Source: HGM13006 sp964518645 (GTDB lineage: Bacteria; Bacillota; Clostridia; Oscillospirales; Oscillospiraceae). From it: a DNA stretch of 30,933 nucleotides. The position numbers and the translations under genes were made by a program. The notes under the pieces are model-generated. The model saw only the letters and a list, made by a program, of their open reading frames with translations. It did no database searches and was not told where the DNA came from. The stretch covers positions 1 through 30,933 of the forward strand of contig CAZFGL010000009.1 of assembly GCA_964518645.1 (NCBI GenBank), given 5' to 3'. Shown piece after piece: positions 15,137-21,846 of the stretch; positions within the stretch are counted from its first letter, which is position 1, and every line of letters begins with the position of its first letter.

Positions 15137-16012
15137 ATGCTGTATCAGCGGATCCAGTGCTTTCTGGAGGTGGCAAACTGTCTGGGGTTTTCAGCTGCCG
15201 CCCGGAACCTGCATATCAGTCAGCAGGCGGTCACCCGGCAGATCTCCCAGTTGGAAGAGGAACTGGGGGTCAGGCTGTTTTACCGTACCACCCGGCAGGT
15301 GACCCTGACCCCGGCGGGGAGTATGCTCCGGGATGACTTCACCCAGATCAACCGTCAGCTGAACGATAGTATTATCCGGGCACGGCAGCTGGAGCGCTCC
15401 GGCTGCGGACTGCTTCGGGTGGGGTTCCTGTCCTCCCTGTCCCGGCGGGATGTGATCATGCCCATCACCGGTTATCTGGAAGAAAAATCGGCGGAACTGG
15501 AGATCCGTCTGCTGGACTTTGTGGAACTGCGGAATCAGCTGCTGGATGGACGGCTGGATCTCTGCATTACCACCTCCAACGACTGGAAGCTGTGGCCGGG
15601 CGTTCATACCACGGTGCTTCAGAAAAAACAGTTTCAGGTGGTCTACTCCACCCGGCATCCCCTGGTGGAATTGAAGGAACTGTCCCTGTCGGATCTCCGG
15701 GGGCATACCCAGCTGATTTTGCCCCGGGACTGCCTCCTGACGGGGGTGGAGCAGTGGGGACGGAAGATCCCGTGCAGAAATACGGTTCTGTGCCCGGATA
15801 TCAGTACCCTGATGGTGCGTCTGGCTTTGGGGGAGGGTTTCTCCCTGCTGACCAAGGTGATCGAGGGACATGATGACCCGGAGCTGCGCTACTGGAATGT
15901 CCCCTTTCCGGAGGCCCATGCGGAGATCGTGTGCATTGCCCCGGAGGGCAGCAGCGAGCAGATCCGGCAGCTGGCCTCGGGTCTGCGCTGGGAAAACCTG
16001 ATACGGCTGTGA
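15137..16012 (+). CDS. LysR-family transcriptional regulator (divergent from isomerase operon)
   Basis: A 291-residue LysR-type regulator. The DNA-binding domain is complete: MLYQRIQCFLEVANCLGFSA, AARNLHISQQAVTRQISQLE, EELGVRLFYRTTRQVTLTPAG. The effector domain starts near residue 90 with CGLLRVGFLSSLSRRDVI and includes LDLCITTSNDW and VVYSTRHPLVELKELSLSDL. ATG 15137 follows AGGAGG at about eight bases. Its divergent orientation relative to the isomerase/SufS-like unit, with inverted repeats between them, is the classic LysR arrangement, so it is probably the regulator of that unit. A strong terminator follows 25 bases after its stop. Confidence 0.95.
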   Translation: MLYQRIQCFLEVANCLGFSAAARNLHISQQAVTRQISQLEEELGVRLFYRTTRQVTLTPAGSMLRDDFTQINRQLNDSIIRARQLERSGCGLLRVGFLSSLSRRDVIMPITGYLEEKSAELEIRLLDFVELRNQLLDGRLDLCITTSNDWKLWPGVHTTVLQKKQFQVVYSTRHPLVELKELSLSDLRGHTQLILPRDCLLTGVEQWGRKIPCRNTVLCPDISTLMVRLALGEGFSLLTKVIEGHDDPELRYWNVPFPEAHAEIVCIAPEGSSEQIRQLASGLRWENLIRL

Positions 16013-16037
16013 TAGGATCACATGAGATTATGCAGGA

Positions 16038-16085
16038 AAGCGTCCCGAGACCGGAGTGGTTTCGGGACGCTTGTTGCGTTTTTAT
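16038..16085 (+). terminator. Intrinsic terminator of the LysR gene
   Basis: AAGCGTCCCGAGA pairs with TTTCGGGACGCTT (13 positions, one wobble) around a nine-base loop, followed by GTTGCG and TTTTTATT. The convergent leucine-rich repeat gene ends about 65 bases to the right. Confidence 0.8.
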
Positions 16086-16151
16086 TCGGGCTCAGAGGGA
16101 GGCAGAACCAACAGAGGCGGTTTTTTCCTGTTTGTCCGGACTGAGGGTATT

Positions 16152-17741
16152 CTATACCGTCTCGCCGGGAAAATACTTCTGCTGGTCTTCGGCAGTGAAA
16201 TGCGGGAGCAGAGCGGCGGCCTGATGAAGCAGCCCCCGGGGGAGTTCATCCCCAAAGGCGAGCCGGTCAAATTTGAACTGCGGGTTCGTGATTGAGAGAT
16301 GAGTCAGGCTGCTGCAATTGTTGAATGCAAAGAAACCAACGGCAGTTACACTGTCGGGAATCGCAATATCTGTGAGACTGCTGCAATCACTCAATGCCAT
16401 ATCACCGATGGTGGTCAGGCTGTCCGGCAGCTTGATGCTTTTGAGGCTGTGGCAGCCATCGAATGCGAAACTGCCAATGGTGGTGACACCCTCCGGGATT
16501 TCAATGTCTGTGAGACTGTGGCAGTCACCGAAGGTGGTATCACCGATGGCGGTTACCCTCTCCGGGATCCTGAGACTTGTGAGACTGTGGCAGTTACAGA
16601 AGGCGGAATCACCAATGGAAGTTACACTGTCCGGGATCCTGAGACTTGTGAGACTGTGGCAATCGGAGAAGGCGGACGCACCAATGGTGGTCACCCCCAC
16701 AGGAATTTCCATGGCTGTCAGGGAGGTGCACCATTTGAATGCAGCATCCCCAATGGCGGTGACAGTCATCGGCAGCTTGATCCCTGTGAGACTGCGGCAG
16801 CCATGGAACGCGCAGTTGCCGATGGTGGTTACGCCGTCAGGAATTTTGATGTCTGTGAGACCGCTGCAACCGTCGAATGTGAACGCACCAATGGCAGTTA
16901 CTCCGGCGGGGATTTCGATCCCCCTCAGACTGGTGCAGCCCATAAACGCACAGGCACCGATGGCGGTCAGGCTTCCGGGAAGAATAATTCCTGTGAAACT
17001 GATGCAGTTTTTGAACGCAAAATCACCAATGACGGTTAAGCTGCCGGGAAGGGTGACATTGGCGAGGTCACTGCATCCGTCAAATGTGAAATTACCAATG
17101 GATGTCATCCCGTCAGGGATTTCGACTCCCCTCAGACTGGTGCAGTCCTTAAACGCACCGGTACCAATGGAAACAAGACTACCGGGAAGAGAGATACTTC
17201 TGAGACTGGTGCAGCCTTCAAATGCAGATTCCCCAATGGCGGTTATGCCATCTGGGATTACGATCCCTGTGAGACTGTGGCACCCCTTGAATGCGAAATC
17301 CCCAATGGAGGTCTCGCCGCTGGCAAGGGTCACAATTGGGGGGACCGCAAGTTCCGCTATGATGCCATAAATGGGATCTGTAGGGGGAAGCTTAATGTCT
17401 GTCAGACCGGGGCATTCCCCGTCCGGGGAATCCTCAACGGGGGTCTCGGCGTCATAAAGCCCGATGGTAGTCAGGCTGCTGCAATTTTCGAATGCAGATT
17501 CCCCGATGGCGGTCAGGCCGACTGGAAGATTGATGCTTGTGAGGCTGGTGCAGCCCTTAAAGGAGAAATCACCGATGGCGGTGACGCTGCCGGGAAGCTC
17601 GATGTCTGTCAAACCGGTGCAGTTTTTGAATGCTGCATACCCGATGGCGGTCACTCCGTCGGGAATGGCAATATGCTGGTCGGAGCCGGTGTAGGCCGTT
17701 AAAACGTGGTCACTTATTAGGAATTCGGTGTTGCTGCTCAT
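16152..17741 (-). CDS. Leucine-rich repeat protein (BspA/LRR_5 type), no signal peptide
   Basis: A 529-residue protein made almost entirely of about 18 tandem repeats of 23 residues with the pattern I/LPxxVTxIGxxAFxxCxSLTxI, typical of the BspA-like (LRR_5) class. Most such proteins are secreted or surface-attached and bind host or matrix components. This one starts MSSNTEFLISDHVLTAY, without a signal peptide, lipobox or anchoring tail, so a cytoplasmic location is suggested. One diverged stretch after the third repeat (about residues 95-140) breaks the regularity and contains an acidic loop. The C-terminal cap, LLHQAAALLPHFTAEDQQKY, is not a repeat. ATG 17741 follows GAAGGGAG. It is monocistronic between its own promoter and a convergent terminator. 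Its ligand is unknown. Confidence 0.92.
   Translation of the reverse strand: MSSNTEFLISDHVLTAYTGSDQHIAIPDGVTAIGYAAFKNCTGLTDIELPGSVTAIGDFSFKGCTSLTSINLPVGLTAIGESAFENCSSLTTIGLYDAETPVEDSPDGECPGLTDIKLPPTDPIYGIIAELAVPPIVTLASGETSIGDFAFKGCHSLTGIVIPDGITAIGESAFEGCTSLRSISLPGSLVSIGTGAFKDCTSLRGVEIPDGMTSIGNFTFDGCSDLANVTLPGSLTVIGDFAFKNCISFTGIILPGSLTAIGACAFMGCTSLRGIEIPAGVTAIGAFTFDGCSGLTDIKIPDGVTTIGNCAFHGCRSLTGIKLPMTVTAIGDAAFKWCTSLTAMEIPVGVTTIGASAFSDCHSLTSLRIPDSVTSIGDSAFCNCHSLTSLRIPERVTAIGDTTFGDCHSLTDIEIPEGVTTIGSFAFDGCHSLKSIKLPDSLTTIGDMALSDCSSLTDIAIPDSVTAVGFFAFNNCSSLTHLSITNPQFKFDRLAFGDELPRGLLHQAAALLPHFTAEDQQKYFPGETV
16420..17700. repeat. 69-bp tandem DNA periodicity within the LRR gene
   Basis: The coding region repeats every 69 bases. 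Some units are nearly identical at the DNA level: TCCGGGATCCTGAGACTTGT followed by GAGACTGTGGCA occurs at 16561 and again at 16630. This makes the locus prone to unit gain or loss by slippage or recombination. The periodicity also keeps long antisense frames open. Confidence 0.8.
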
Positions 17742-17798
17742 TTGTTGCTCCCTTCTGCCTGCGGTTTTTATGCCGGAAAGCTGGTTCTTTCTCCCATC

Positions 17799-17827
17799 AA
17801 TGTATCATATTTGTTTCGGGATTTCAA
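17799..17827 (-). promoter_or_regulatory. Putative promoter of the LRR gene
   Basis: On the minus strand, TTGAAA and TACATT are separated by 17 bases, about 58 bases before the start codon. An alternative -10 (TATGAT) overlaps the spacer but has no correctly spaced -35. Confidence 0.45.
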
Positions 17828-17856
17828 CAACATGTGCAGCGGATGCAGTCCCGGTG

Positions 17857-18339
17857 CTACAGTGCCAGCAGACCCACCAATGCCCCCAGCAGCCAGCCAC
17901 AGATCACATCCCGGATAAAATGTACCCCGGCAAGTACCCGGCTCAGGGGGATCAGCAGACTCACCCCAAGCAGCACCCACCCCAGTGGCGGGCAAAGCCC
18001 CAGGGCTGTCACGGCGATCACTGCACCGCAGGCGGCGTGGCGGGAGGGGAAGGACTTTCCCCGGGTCTCCTTGGGGGTGATGGAGGGCAAATCCAGCTTT
18101 TCATAGGGACGGGGTGCATTGATCCCTGCCCGTAGCAGGGTGCAGAGCAGGAATCCGGCACCGGGGACAAGGATCCCCCGGAGCAGGTCGCCCCCGGTGA
18201 GAAGCAGATACACCAGCATGGCCGGATAGGAAACATAGACCACCCCGGGGAGCAGCTTCGTTCCCCAAATCACGGCCTGTTTCATCGCCGGGTGCGCCAA
18301 AACAAAATTATGTAAACTGATATAGCGTGTTTTCTTCAT
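17857..18339 (-). CDS. PAP2-family membrane phosphatase
   Basis: A 160-residue integral membrane protein of the type 2 phosphatidic acid phosphatase superfamily; relatives dephosphorylate phosphatidic acid, undecaprenyl pyrophosphate or phosphatidylglycerophosphate at the membrane. All three catalytic motifs are visible: RAGINAPRP (K/R-x6-RP), FPSRHA (PSxH) and SRVLAGVHFIRD (SR-x5-H with a following Asp). About four hydrophobic helices surround them, so the protein is compact but complete. ATG 18339 follows AAAGGA at six bases; the long upstream in-frame extension crosses a terminator hairpin and was rejected. Its promoter and leader lie directly on the terminator of the upstream gene. The substrate is not determinable; undecaprenyl pyrophosphate recycling is one option. 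Confidence 0.9.
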   Translation of the reverse strand: MKKTRYISLHNFVLAHPAMKQAVIWGTKLLPGVVYVSYPAMLVYLLLTGGDLLRGILVPGAGFLLCTLLRAGINAPRPYEKLDLPSITPKETRGKSFPSRHAACGAVIAVTALGLCPPLGWVLLGVSLLIPLSRVLAGVHFIRDVICGWLLGALVGLLAL

Positions 18340-18352
18340 GGGCATTCCTTTC

Positions 18353-18385
18353 AAAAAAACAGGAGTCTGCCGTTGGCAGACTCCC
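18353..18385 (-). terminator. Intrinsic terminator after the hotdog-fold gene
   Basis: On the minus strand, GGAGTCTGCC pairs perfectly with GGCAGACTCC around AAC, followed by TG and seven T residues. It lies 35 bases past the stop codon of the upstream gene and within the predicted 5' leader of the PAP2 gene. Confidence 0.8.
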
Positions 18386-18414
18386 ATTTTATCATAGAAC
18401 ACAGGAAAACTCAA
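18386..18414 (-). promoter_or_regulatory. Putative promoter of the PAP2 gene, abutting a terminator hairpin
   Basis: On the minus strand, TTGAGT and TAAAAT are separated by exactly 17 bases. The start point would fall at or inside the first arm of the terminator hairpin. The gap from hairpin to the PAP2 ribosome site is too short for any other promoter, which supports this one. Confidence 0.5.
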
Positions 18415-18419
18415 ACCGG

Positions 18420-19802
18420 TCAGCCCCGGGAGGGCAGCTTGACCGTGGCGGGGATCTCCTGACCGATGTTGCCGTCCAGATCCTCGCACCAGCAGATCAG
18501 ATCCACATAGTGGCCGCCGTCCTCACCGATGTATTTGTCGTATACGTAGCCCCGGGTGATAAAGGCATCGTCACCGAATCCGTGGATGTTGGCGTAGCGA
18601 TCCTTCATGTAAGGCACCTTCAGCAGCTCCGTGGGACGGTAGAATCCCTCGGGGAAGTGATTGAACTGTTCCTCCTTGGGGGCATCGTTGACAAAGCGCC
18701 AGCCCAGACGGGTGACAAAGCCCTCGTCGCCGCACCAGTTGGTGATAATACGGGTGCCAAGAAGCTTGGCGTGGAAATTATACAGGTAGGCGATTTGTCC
18801 CAGACCGTAATGGCCGGCCTCGTTGTCGTAAAGACCGGTCTCCGGGTTGTAGCGATAGAAGTGGGGGTCGCCGCCCTTGCCGGTCAGGATCTCCTGAAGG
18901 CCGTTGTTGCTCTTCATAATGTCCCATGCGGCGATGGTGCGGACGATCTCAAAGCCCACCTGAGGGGGAGATGCCACAGGCGTCGGCTCGTCACCAATGT
19001 TTACATCCTCCCAGTAGAGGGTCTCGGCACCCCGGATCTTCTCGTTCTTCCAGATCTCCTTAAAGATCTCATAATCCTCGGGGGTCATCTTGTGGGCCTT
19101 GTGCCGTGCATTGCCGCCTACGCCTCCGGGCATGGGAGGCGGGGCCTTCTTGTCACCGCCGGGGCCACCCTTGGGAGGCTCCTTCTTCTCGCCCTTTTTC
19201 GGGGGTGCGCCGGGAACCTCAGAGGCCAGGATCTCGTTGATCTCCGGATCCAGAGACCGCATCAGCTGCTCCGGCCAGCGGCGGGTGCAGCGAGCCACCA
19301 GCACATCGTTCTGATTATATACGTCGGTGCAGCAGACGAAGATCATCAGCCGTTTGACGCTGCCCTCTTCCGGGGTCACGTCGATGACCTGCCAGCCACC
19401 GTCCTCTGCCCGGAAGGAATCCCCCGGGAATACAGGGGCAAAAAACTCATCGGTATGGTCGTAGCCGTCACCCAGAAATGCGGTTCCGTCAGGGCGGATC
19501 AGATACCCCAGCTCCGGGGGGACATTGTACCGGGTTTCCATGGTGATATATCCGGGGATTGCGGGCAGTGCGCCCCAGACCGTATTTTTGGCATACTCCG
19601 GGTCGTTGAACAGGGGATTCCAGCGATCCCAGCACCGGGCATAAAGCTGCATGACCCAGGGATCTGTGGAGGGCATGGCGGGGCCGTTCCCGCCAAACAT
19701 CCGGCCGGTCTCGCCCCGGTTATACCGGTCTATGGCGGCCTGCTCCTCCGGGGTATAGACACCGGGATAGAACTTTACCATTTTTTCTTCAGGAAAGCGC
19801 AT
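18420..19802 (-). CDS. MaoC-like double-hotdog protein (probable acyl dehydratase/hydratase family)
   Basis: A 460-residue soluble protein that appears to contain two hotdog-fold halves. The first (about residues 75-180) has ALPAIPGYITMETRYNVPPE, GDGYDHTDEFFAPVFPGDSF and LMIFVCCTDVYNQNDVLVAR. The second (about 265-460) has GHYGLGQIAYLYNFHAK, WCGDEGFVTRLGWRFVND, and ends GQEIPATVKLPSR, a tail typical of MaoC-type enoyl-CoA hydratases. Between them is a Pro/Lys/Gly-rich linker of about 40 residues (about 197-237). I could not place the usual Asp/His catalytic pair with certainty. Three ATGs are close together; ATG 19802 has the best spacing to AAAGGA. It is a single-gene unit with its own promoter and terminator. 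The substrate is unknown, and activity is not assured. Confidence 0.6.
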   Translation of the reverse strand: MRFPEEKMVKFYPGVYTPEEQAAIDRYNRGETGRMFGGNGPAMPSTDPWVMQLYARCWDRWNPLFNDPEYAKNTVWGALPAIPGYITMETRYNVPPELGYLIRPDGTAFLGDGYDHTDEFFAPVFPGDSFRAEDGGWQVIDVTPEEGSVKRLMIFVCCTDVYNQNDVLVARCTRRWPEQLMRSLDPEINEILASEVPGAPPKKGEKKEPPKGGPGGDKKAPPPMPGGVGGNARHKAHKMTPEDYEIFKEIWKNEKIRGAETLYWEDVNIGDEPTPVASPPQVGFEIVRTIAAWDIMKSNNGLQEILTGKGGDPHFYRYNPETGLYDNEAGHYGLGQIAYLYNFHAKLLGTRIITNWCGDEGFVTRLGWRFVNDAPKEEQFNHFPEGFYRPTELLKVPYMKDRYANIHGFGDDAFITRGYVYDKYIGEDGGHYVDLICWCEDLDGNIGQEIPATVKLPSRG

Positions 19803-19829
19803 GGTCATCATCCTTTCGCTTTTTTTCTC

Positions 19830-19859
19830 ATTATATCACGGGTTCTAACCATTCAACAA
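19830..19859 (-). promoter_or_regulatory. Promoter of the hotdog-fold gene
   Basis: On the minus strand, TTGTTG and a perfect TATAAT are separated by 18 bases, about 28 bases before the start codon. Confidence 0.55.
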
Positions 19860-19868
19860 GGGGCAGAT

Positions 19869-19893
19869 TGCACAGTGTCTGTCAAGATGTGCA
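19869..19893. promoter_or_regulatory. Inverted repeat in the divergent hotdog/Crp region
   Basis: TGCACA and TGTGCA are perfect 6-base arms 13 bases apart, placed between the two divergent -35 boxes. It is a candidate operator. The long spacing does not match a standard Crp/Fnr half-site arrangement, so chance is possible. Confidence 0.25.
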
Positions 19894-19897
19894 GGGC

Positions 19898-19925
19898 TTT
19901 ACTTTCCGCTGAATTATGCTATACT
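19898..19925 (+). promoter_or_regulatory. Promoter of the Crp/Fnr-family gene
   Basis: TTTACT and TATACT are separated by 16 bases, about 46 bases before the GTG start. Both boxes are one or two bases off consensus. Confidence 0.45.
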
Positions 19926-19971
19926 GGGAGGAAAAGCAGGAGGAAACATATCCTCTGTGGGAGGTGGGTCA

Positions 19972-20631
19972 GTGACATCCATGATTCAGCAGTCCCCCCT
20001 GTTTTCCGGCCTGAGTCAGGGGGATACCGAACGGGCGCTGGCCTATTTCGGCGCATTCCGGAAGCAGTATGCCCGGGGAGAATTTCTCCACCGGATCCTG
20101 ACCCCCATGACCCATTTCGGACTGGTGCTCTCCGGGACGGTTCAGGTCTATATGGACGACATGGAGGGCTACCGGATGATTATGGCCAATGTGGGGCCGG
20201 GGGATATTTTCGGGGAATCCCTGTGCTTTCTGGGACTGGGCAGTCAGGTGTATATTGTGGCAGCTGCGGACTGTGACGTGCTGTGGATGGATACCACCCG
20301 GCTCAAGGCACCCGGGAAAAAGGATGATTTTGAAACGGAACTCTCCAACCGGTTTACCGCCATGCTCTGTCACCGGGCGTTGGCCATGAATGACCGGATT
20401 CAGGTGCTCTCCCGGAATACCCTCCGCAGCAAGCTCTGCGCCCTGTTTTCCCAGTGTGTCAGCCGGTGGGGGGATCAGTTCACCCTGCCCTTTGACCGGG
20501 AGAGCATGGCCAGCTATCTGGGAGTAAACCGGAGTGCCCTGTCCCGGGAGCTTTCTGCCATGGCCCGGGAGGGGATCATTTCCTACCGGAAGAACCATTT
20601 TACCGTGCACCGGAATCTGGATGGGCTGTGA
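19972..20631 (+). CDS. Crp/Fnr-family transcriptional regulator
   Basis: A 219-residue regulator with an N-terminal cyclic-nucleotide-binding-like beta barrel (about residues 10-120, including LVLSGTVQVYMDDMEG and VGPGDIFGESLCFLGL), a dimer helix, and a C-terminal winged helix (LPFDRESMASYLGVNRSALS then RELSAMAREGIISYRKNHF). The recognition helix SALSREL resembles Fnr/HcpR-like members rather than Crp. The barrel lacks an obvious cAMP-binding RS pair and there is no N-terminal cysteine cluster for an Fe-S sensor, so the signal is unknown. Start GTG 19972 follows GGGAGG at seven bases; GTG 19957 and ATG 19981 are poorer. It lies directly upstream of the ABC-hydE-hydF operon and is the likely regulator of it. 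Confidence 0.93.
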   Translation: MTSMIQQSPLFSGLSQGDTERALAYFGAFRKQYARGEFLHRILTPMTHFGLVLSGTVQVYMDDMEGYRMIMANVGPGDIFGESLCFLGLGSQVYIVAAADCDVLWMDTTRLKAPGKKDDFETELSNRFTAMLCHRALAMNDRIQVLSRNTLRSKLCALFSQCVSRWGDQFTLPFDRESMASYLGVNRSALSRELSAMAREGIISYRKNHFTVHRNLDGL

Positions 20632-20656
20632 CCCGGGACGGTGGACAAATCGACAC

Positions 20657-20688
20657 AATTTCCGTTGCGTATGCAACGGAAATTTTTT
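20657..20688 (+). terminator. Intrinsic terminator of the Crp/Fnr-family gene
   Basis: AATTTCCGTTGC pairs perfectly with GCAACGGAAATT around GTAT, and six T residues (20683-20688) follow. This has the form of a classical terminator 25 bases after the stop codon. The same bases also form the candidate operator of the next operon. Confidence 0.65.
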
Positions 20689-20704
20689 GTTTCCCGGTTA
20701 TAAT
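20657..20704 (+). promoter_or_regulatory. Candidate class II Crp/Fnr-activated promoter of the ABC-hydEF operon
   Basis: A perfect TATAAT occupies 20699-20704, but no TTGACA-like box lies 16-18 bases upstream. Where it should be is the right arm of the 28-bp palindrome at 20657-20684. Taking the start as 20711, the palindrome centre is at about -40.5, the position used by class II Crp/Fnr activators. The regulator is encoded immediately upstream. The binding assignment is inference. Confidence 0.5.
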
Positions 20705-20739
20705 ATAGGCAGATTTCAAATAAGAAAGTGTGATTCACC

Positions 20740-21846
20740 ATGAAAAAAACAATTTCACTGCTTCTGGCCCTGTGCCTGAGCTTCAGTCTCCTTGCCGGCT
20801 GCGGTGGGGAGACCGGCGATTCCGCCGCATCTGTTTCTTCTGCTGCGCCTGTATCTGCTGCCTCCGCAGCTGAGGAAGTGGCCGTGCAGGAGGCTGATTC
20901 CCAGTTGCCCGCCCCTGTGGAGGAGACATCCGCAGAGGAAGCCGCTCCCGCTGAGGAACCCACCACCATCCGTCTGGGCGGTCTGAAGGGCCCCACATCC
21001 ATGGGCATGGTCAAGCTGCTGGATGATGCCGAGCAGGGACTTACCCGGAACACCTATGATTTCACCATGGCAGGCTCCGCCGATGAGCTGACCCCCAAGC
21101 TTCTGCAGGGGGAGCTGGACATTCTGGCCGTACCTGCAAATCTGGGTGCCATTCTCTACAACAACACCCAGGGTCAGGTTCAGATGCTGGCCATCAACAC
21201 ACTGGGCGTGATTTATGTGGTGGAAAAGGGTGAGCCCACCGTTACCTCCATTGAGGATCTGAAGGGCAAGACCATTTACGCCACCGGCAAGGGTTCCACC
21301 CCCGAATATGCCCTGGGCTTCCTGCTGTCCCAGCATGGCATGACCATGGATGACGTGAACGTGGAGTTCAAGTCAGAGCCCACCGAGGTGGTCGCTGCAA
21401 TGGCTGCACAGGAGACCGCCATTGCCATGCTGCCCCAGCCCTTTGTCACCGTGGCTCAGACCCAGATCGAGAATCTTTCTGTAGTTCTGGATCTCACCGA
21501 GGAGTGGGACAAGCTGGACGTGGACAGCATGTTCATCACCGCCGGTTTGATTGTCCGGAAGGAGTTTGCTGAGAAGTATCCCCAGCAGCTGGCTGCATTC
21601 CTGGAGGAATATGAAGCTTCCACCCAGTATGTAAACGGGAACGTCACCGAGGCTGCCGCTCTGGTGGAGAAATATGACATCGTTAAGGCTGCCGTTGCAG
21701 AGAAGGCCATCCCCTACTGCAACATTGTCTGCATCACCGGACAGGAGATGAAAACTGCCACCCAGGGCTACTTTGAGACCCTGATGGAGCAGAACCCCCA
21801 GTCTGTTGGCGGAACACTCCCCGGCGATGATTTCTACTGTGAATAA
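20740..21846 (+). CDS. NMT1/SsuA-type ABC transporter substrate-binding lipoprotein
   Basis: A 368-residue lipoprotein: MKKTISLLLALCLSFSLLAG then the lipobox Cys at about residue 21, a long Ala/Ser/Glu/Pro linker to about residue 75, and a ligand domain starting TTIRLGGLKGPTSMG. The domain has the NMT1/ThiY/SsuA pattern: GELDILAVPANLGAILYNNT, INTLGVIYVV, SIEDLKGKTIYATGKGSTPE and LPQPFVTVAQ. Relatives bind sulfonates, thiamine pyrimidines, nitrate or other small organics; the ligand here is unknown. The ribosome site is weak (GAAAG at some distance). It is the first gene of the operon with permease, ATPase, hydE and hydF. Its end overlaps the permease. Confidence 0.9.
   Translation: MKKTISLLLALCLSFSLLAGCGGETGDSAASVSSAAPVSAASAAEEVAVQEADSQLPAPVEETSAEEAAPAEEPTTIRLGGLKGPTSMGMVKLLDDAEQGLTRNTYDFTMAGSADELTPKLLQGELDILAVPANLGAILYNNTQGQVQMLAINTLGVIYVVEKGEPTVTSIEDLKGKTIYATGKGSTPEYALGFLLSQHGMTMDDVNVEFKSEPTEVVAAMAAQETAIAMLPQPFVTVAQTQIENLSVVLDLTEEWDKLDVDSMFITAGLIVRKEFAEKYPQQLAAFLEEYEASTQYVNGNVTEAAALVEKYDIVKAAVAEKAIPYCNIVCITGQEMKTATQGYFETLMEQNPQSVGGTLPGDDFYCE

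Noticed and set aside
16299..17370. Two long plus-strand open frames (246 and 350 codons) opposite the LRR gene
   Set aside because: They are repetitive translations of the antisense strand of the 69-bp repeats, lack ribosome sites, and the minus-strand frame encodes a clear LRR protein.
16420..17700. Regular repeats that could suggest a CRISPR array
   Set aside because: There are no constant repeats with unique spacers; the 69-bp periodicity encodes a 23-residue LRR unit.
18327..20276. A 649-codon plus-strand open frame
   Set aside because: It is antisense to the hotdog-fold gene and runs through a terminator and into the Crp/Fnr gene in another frame; no family features.
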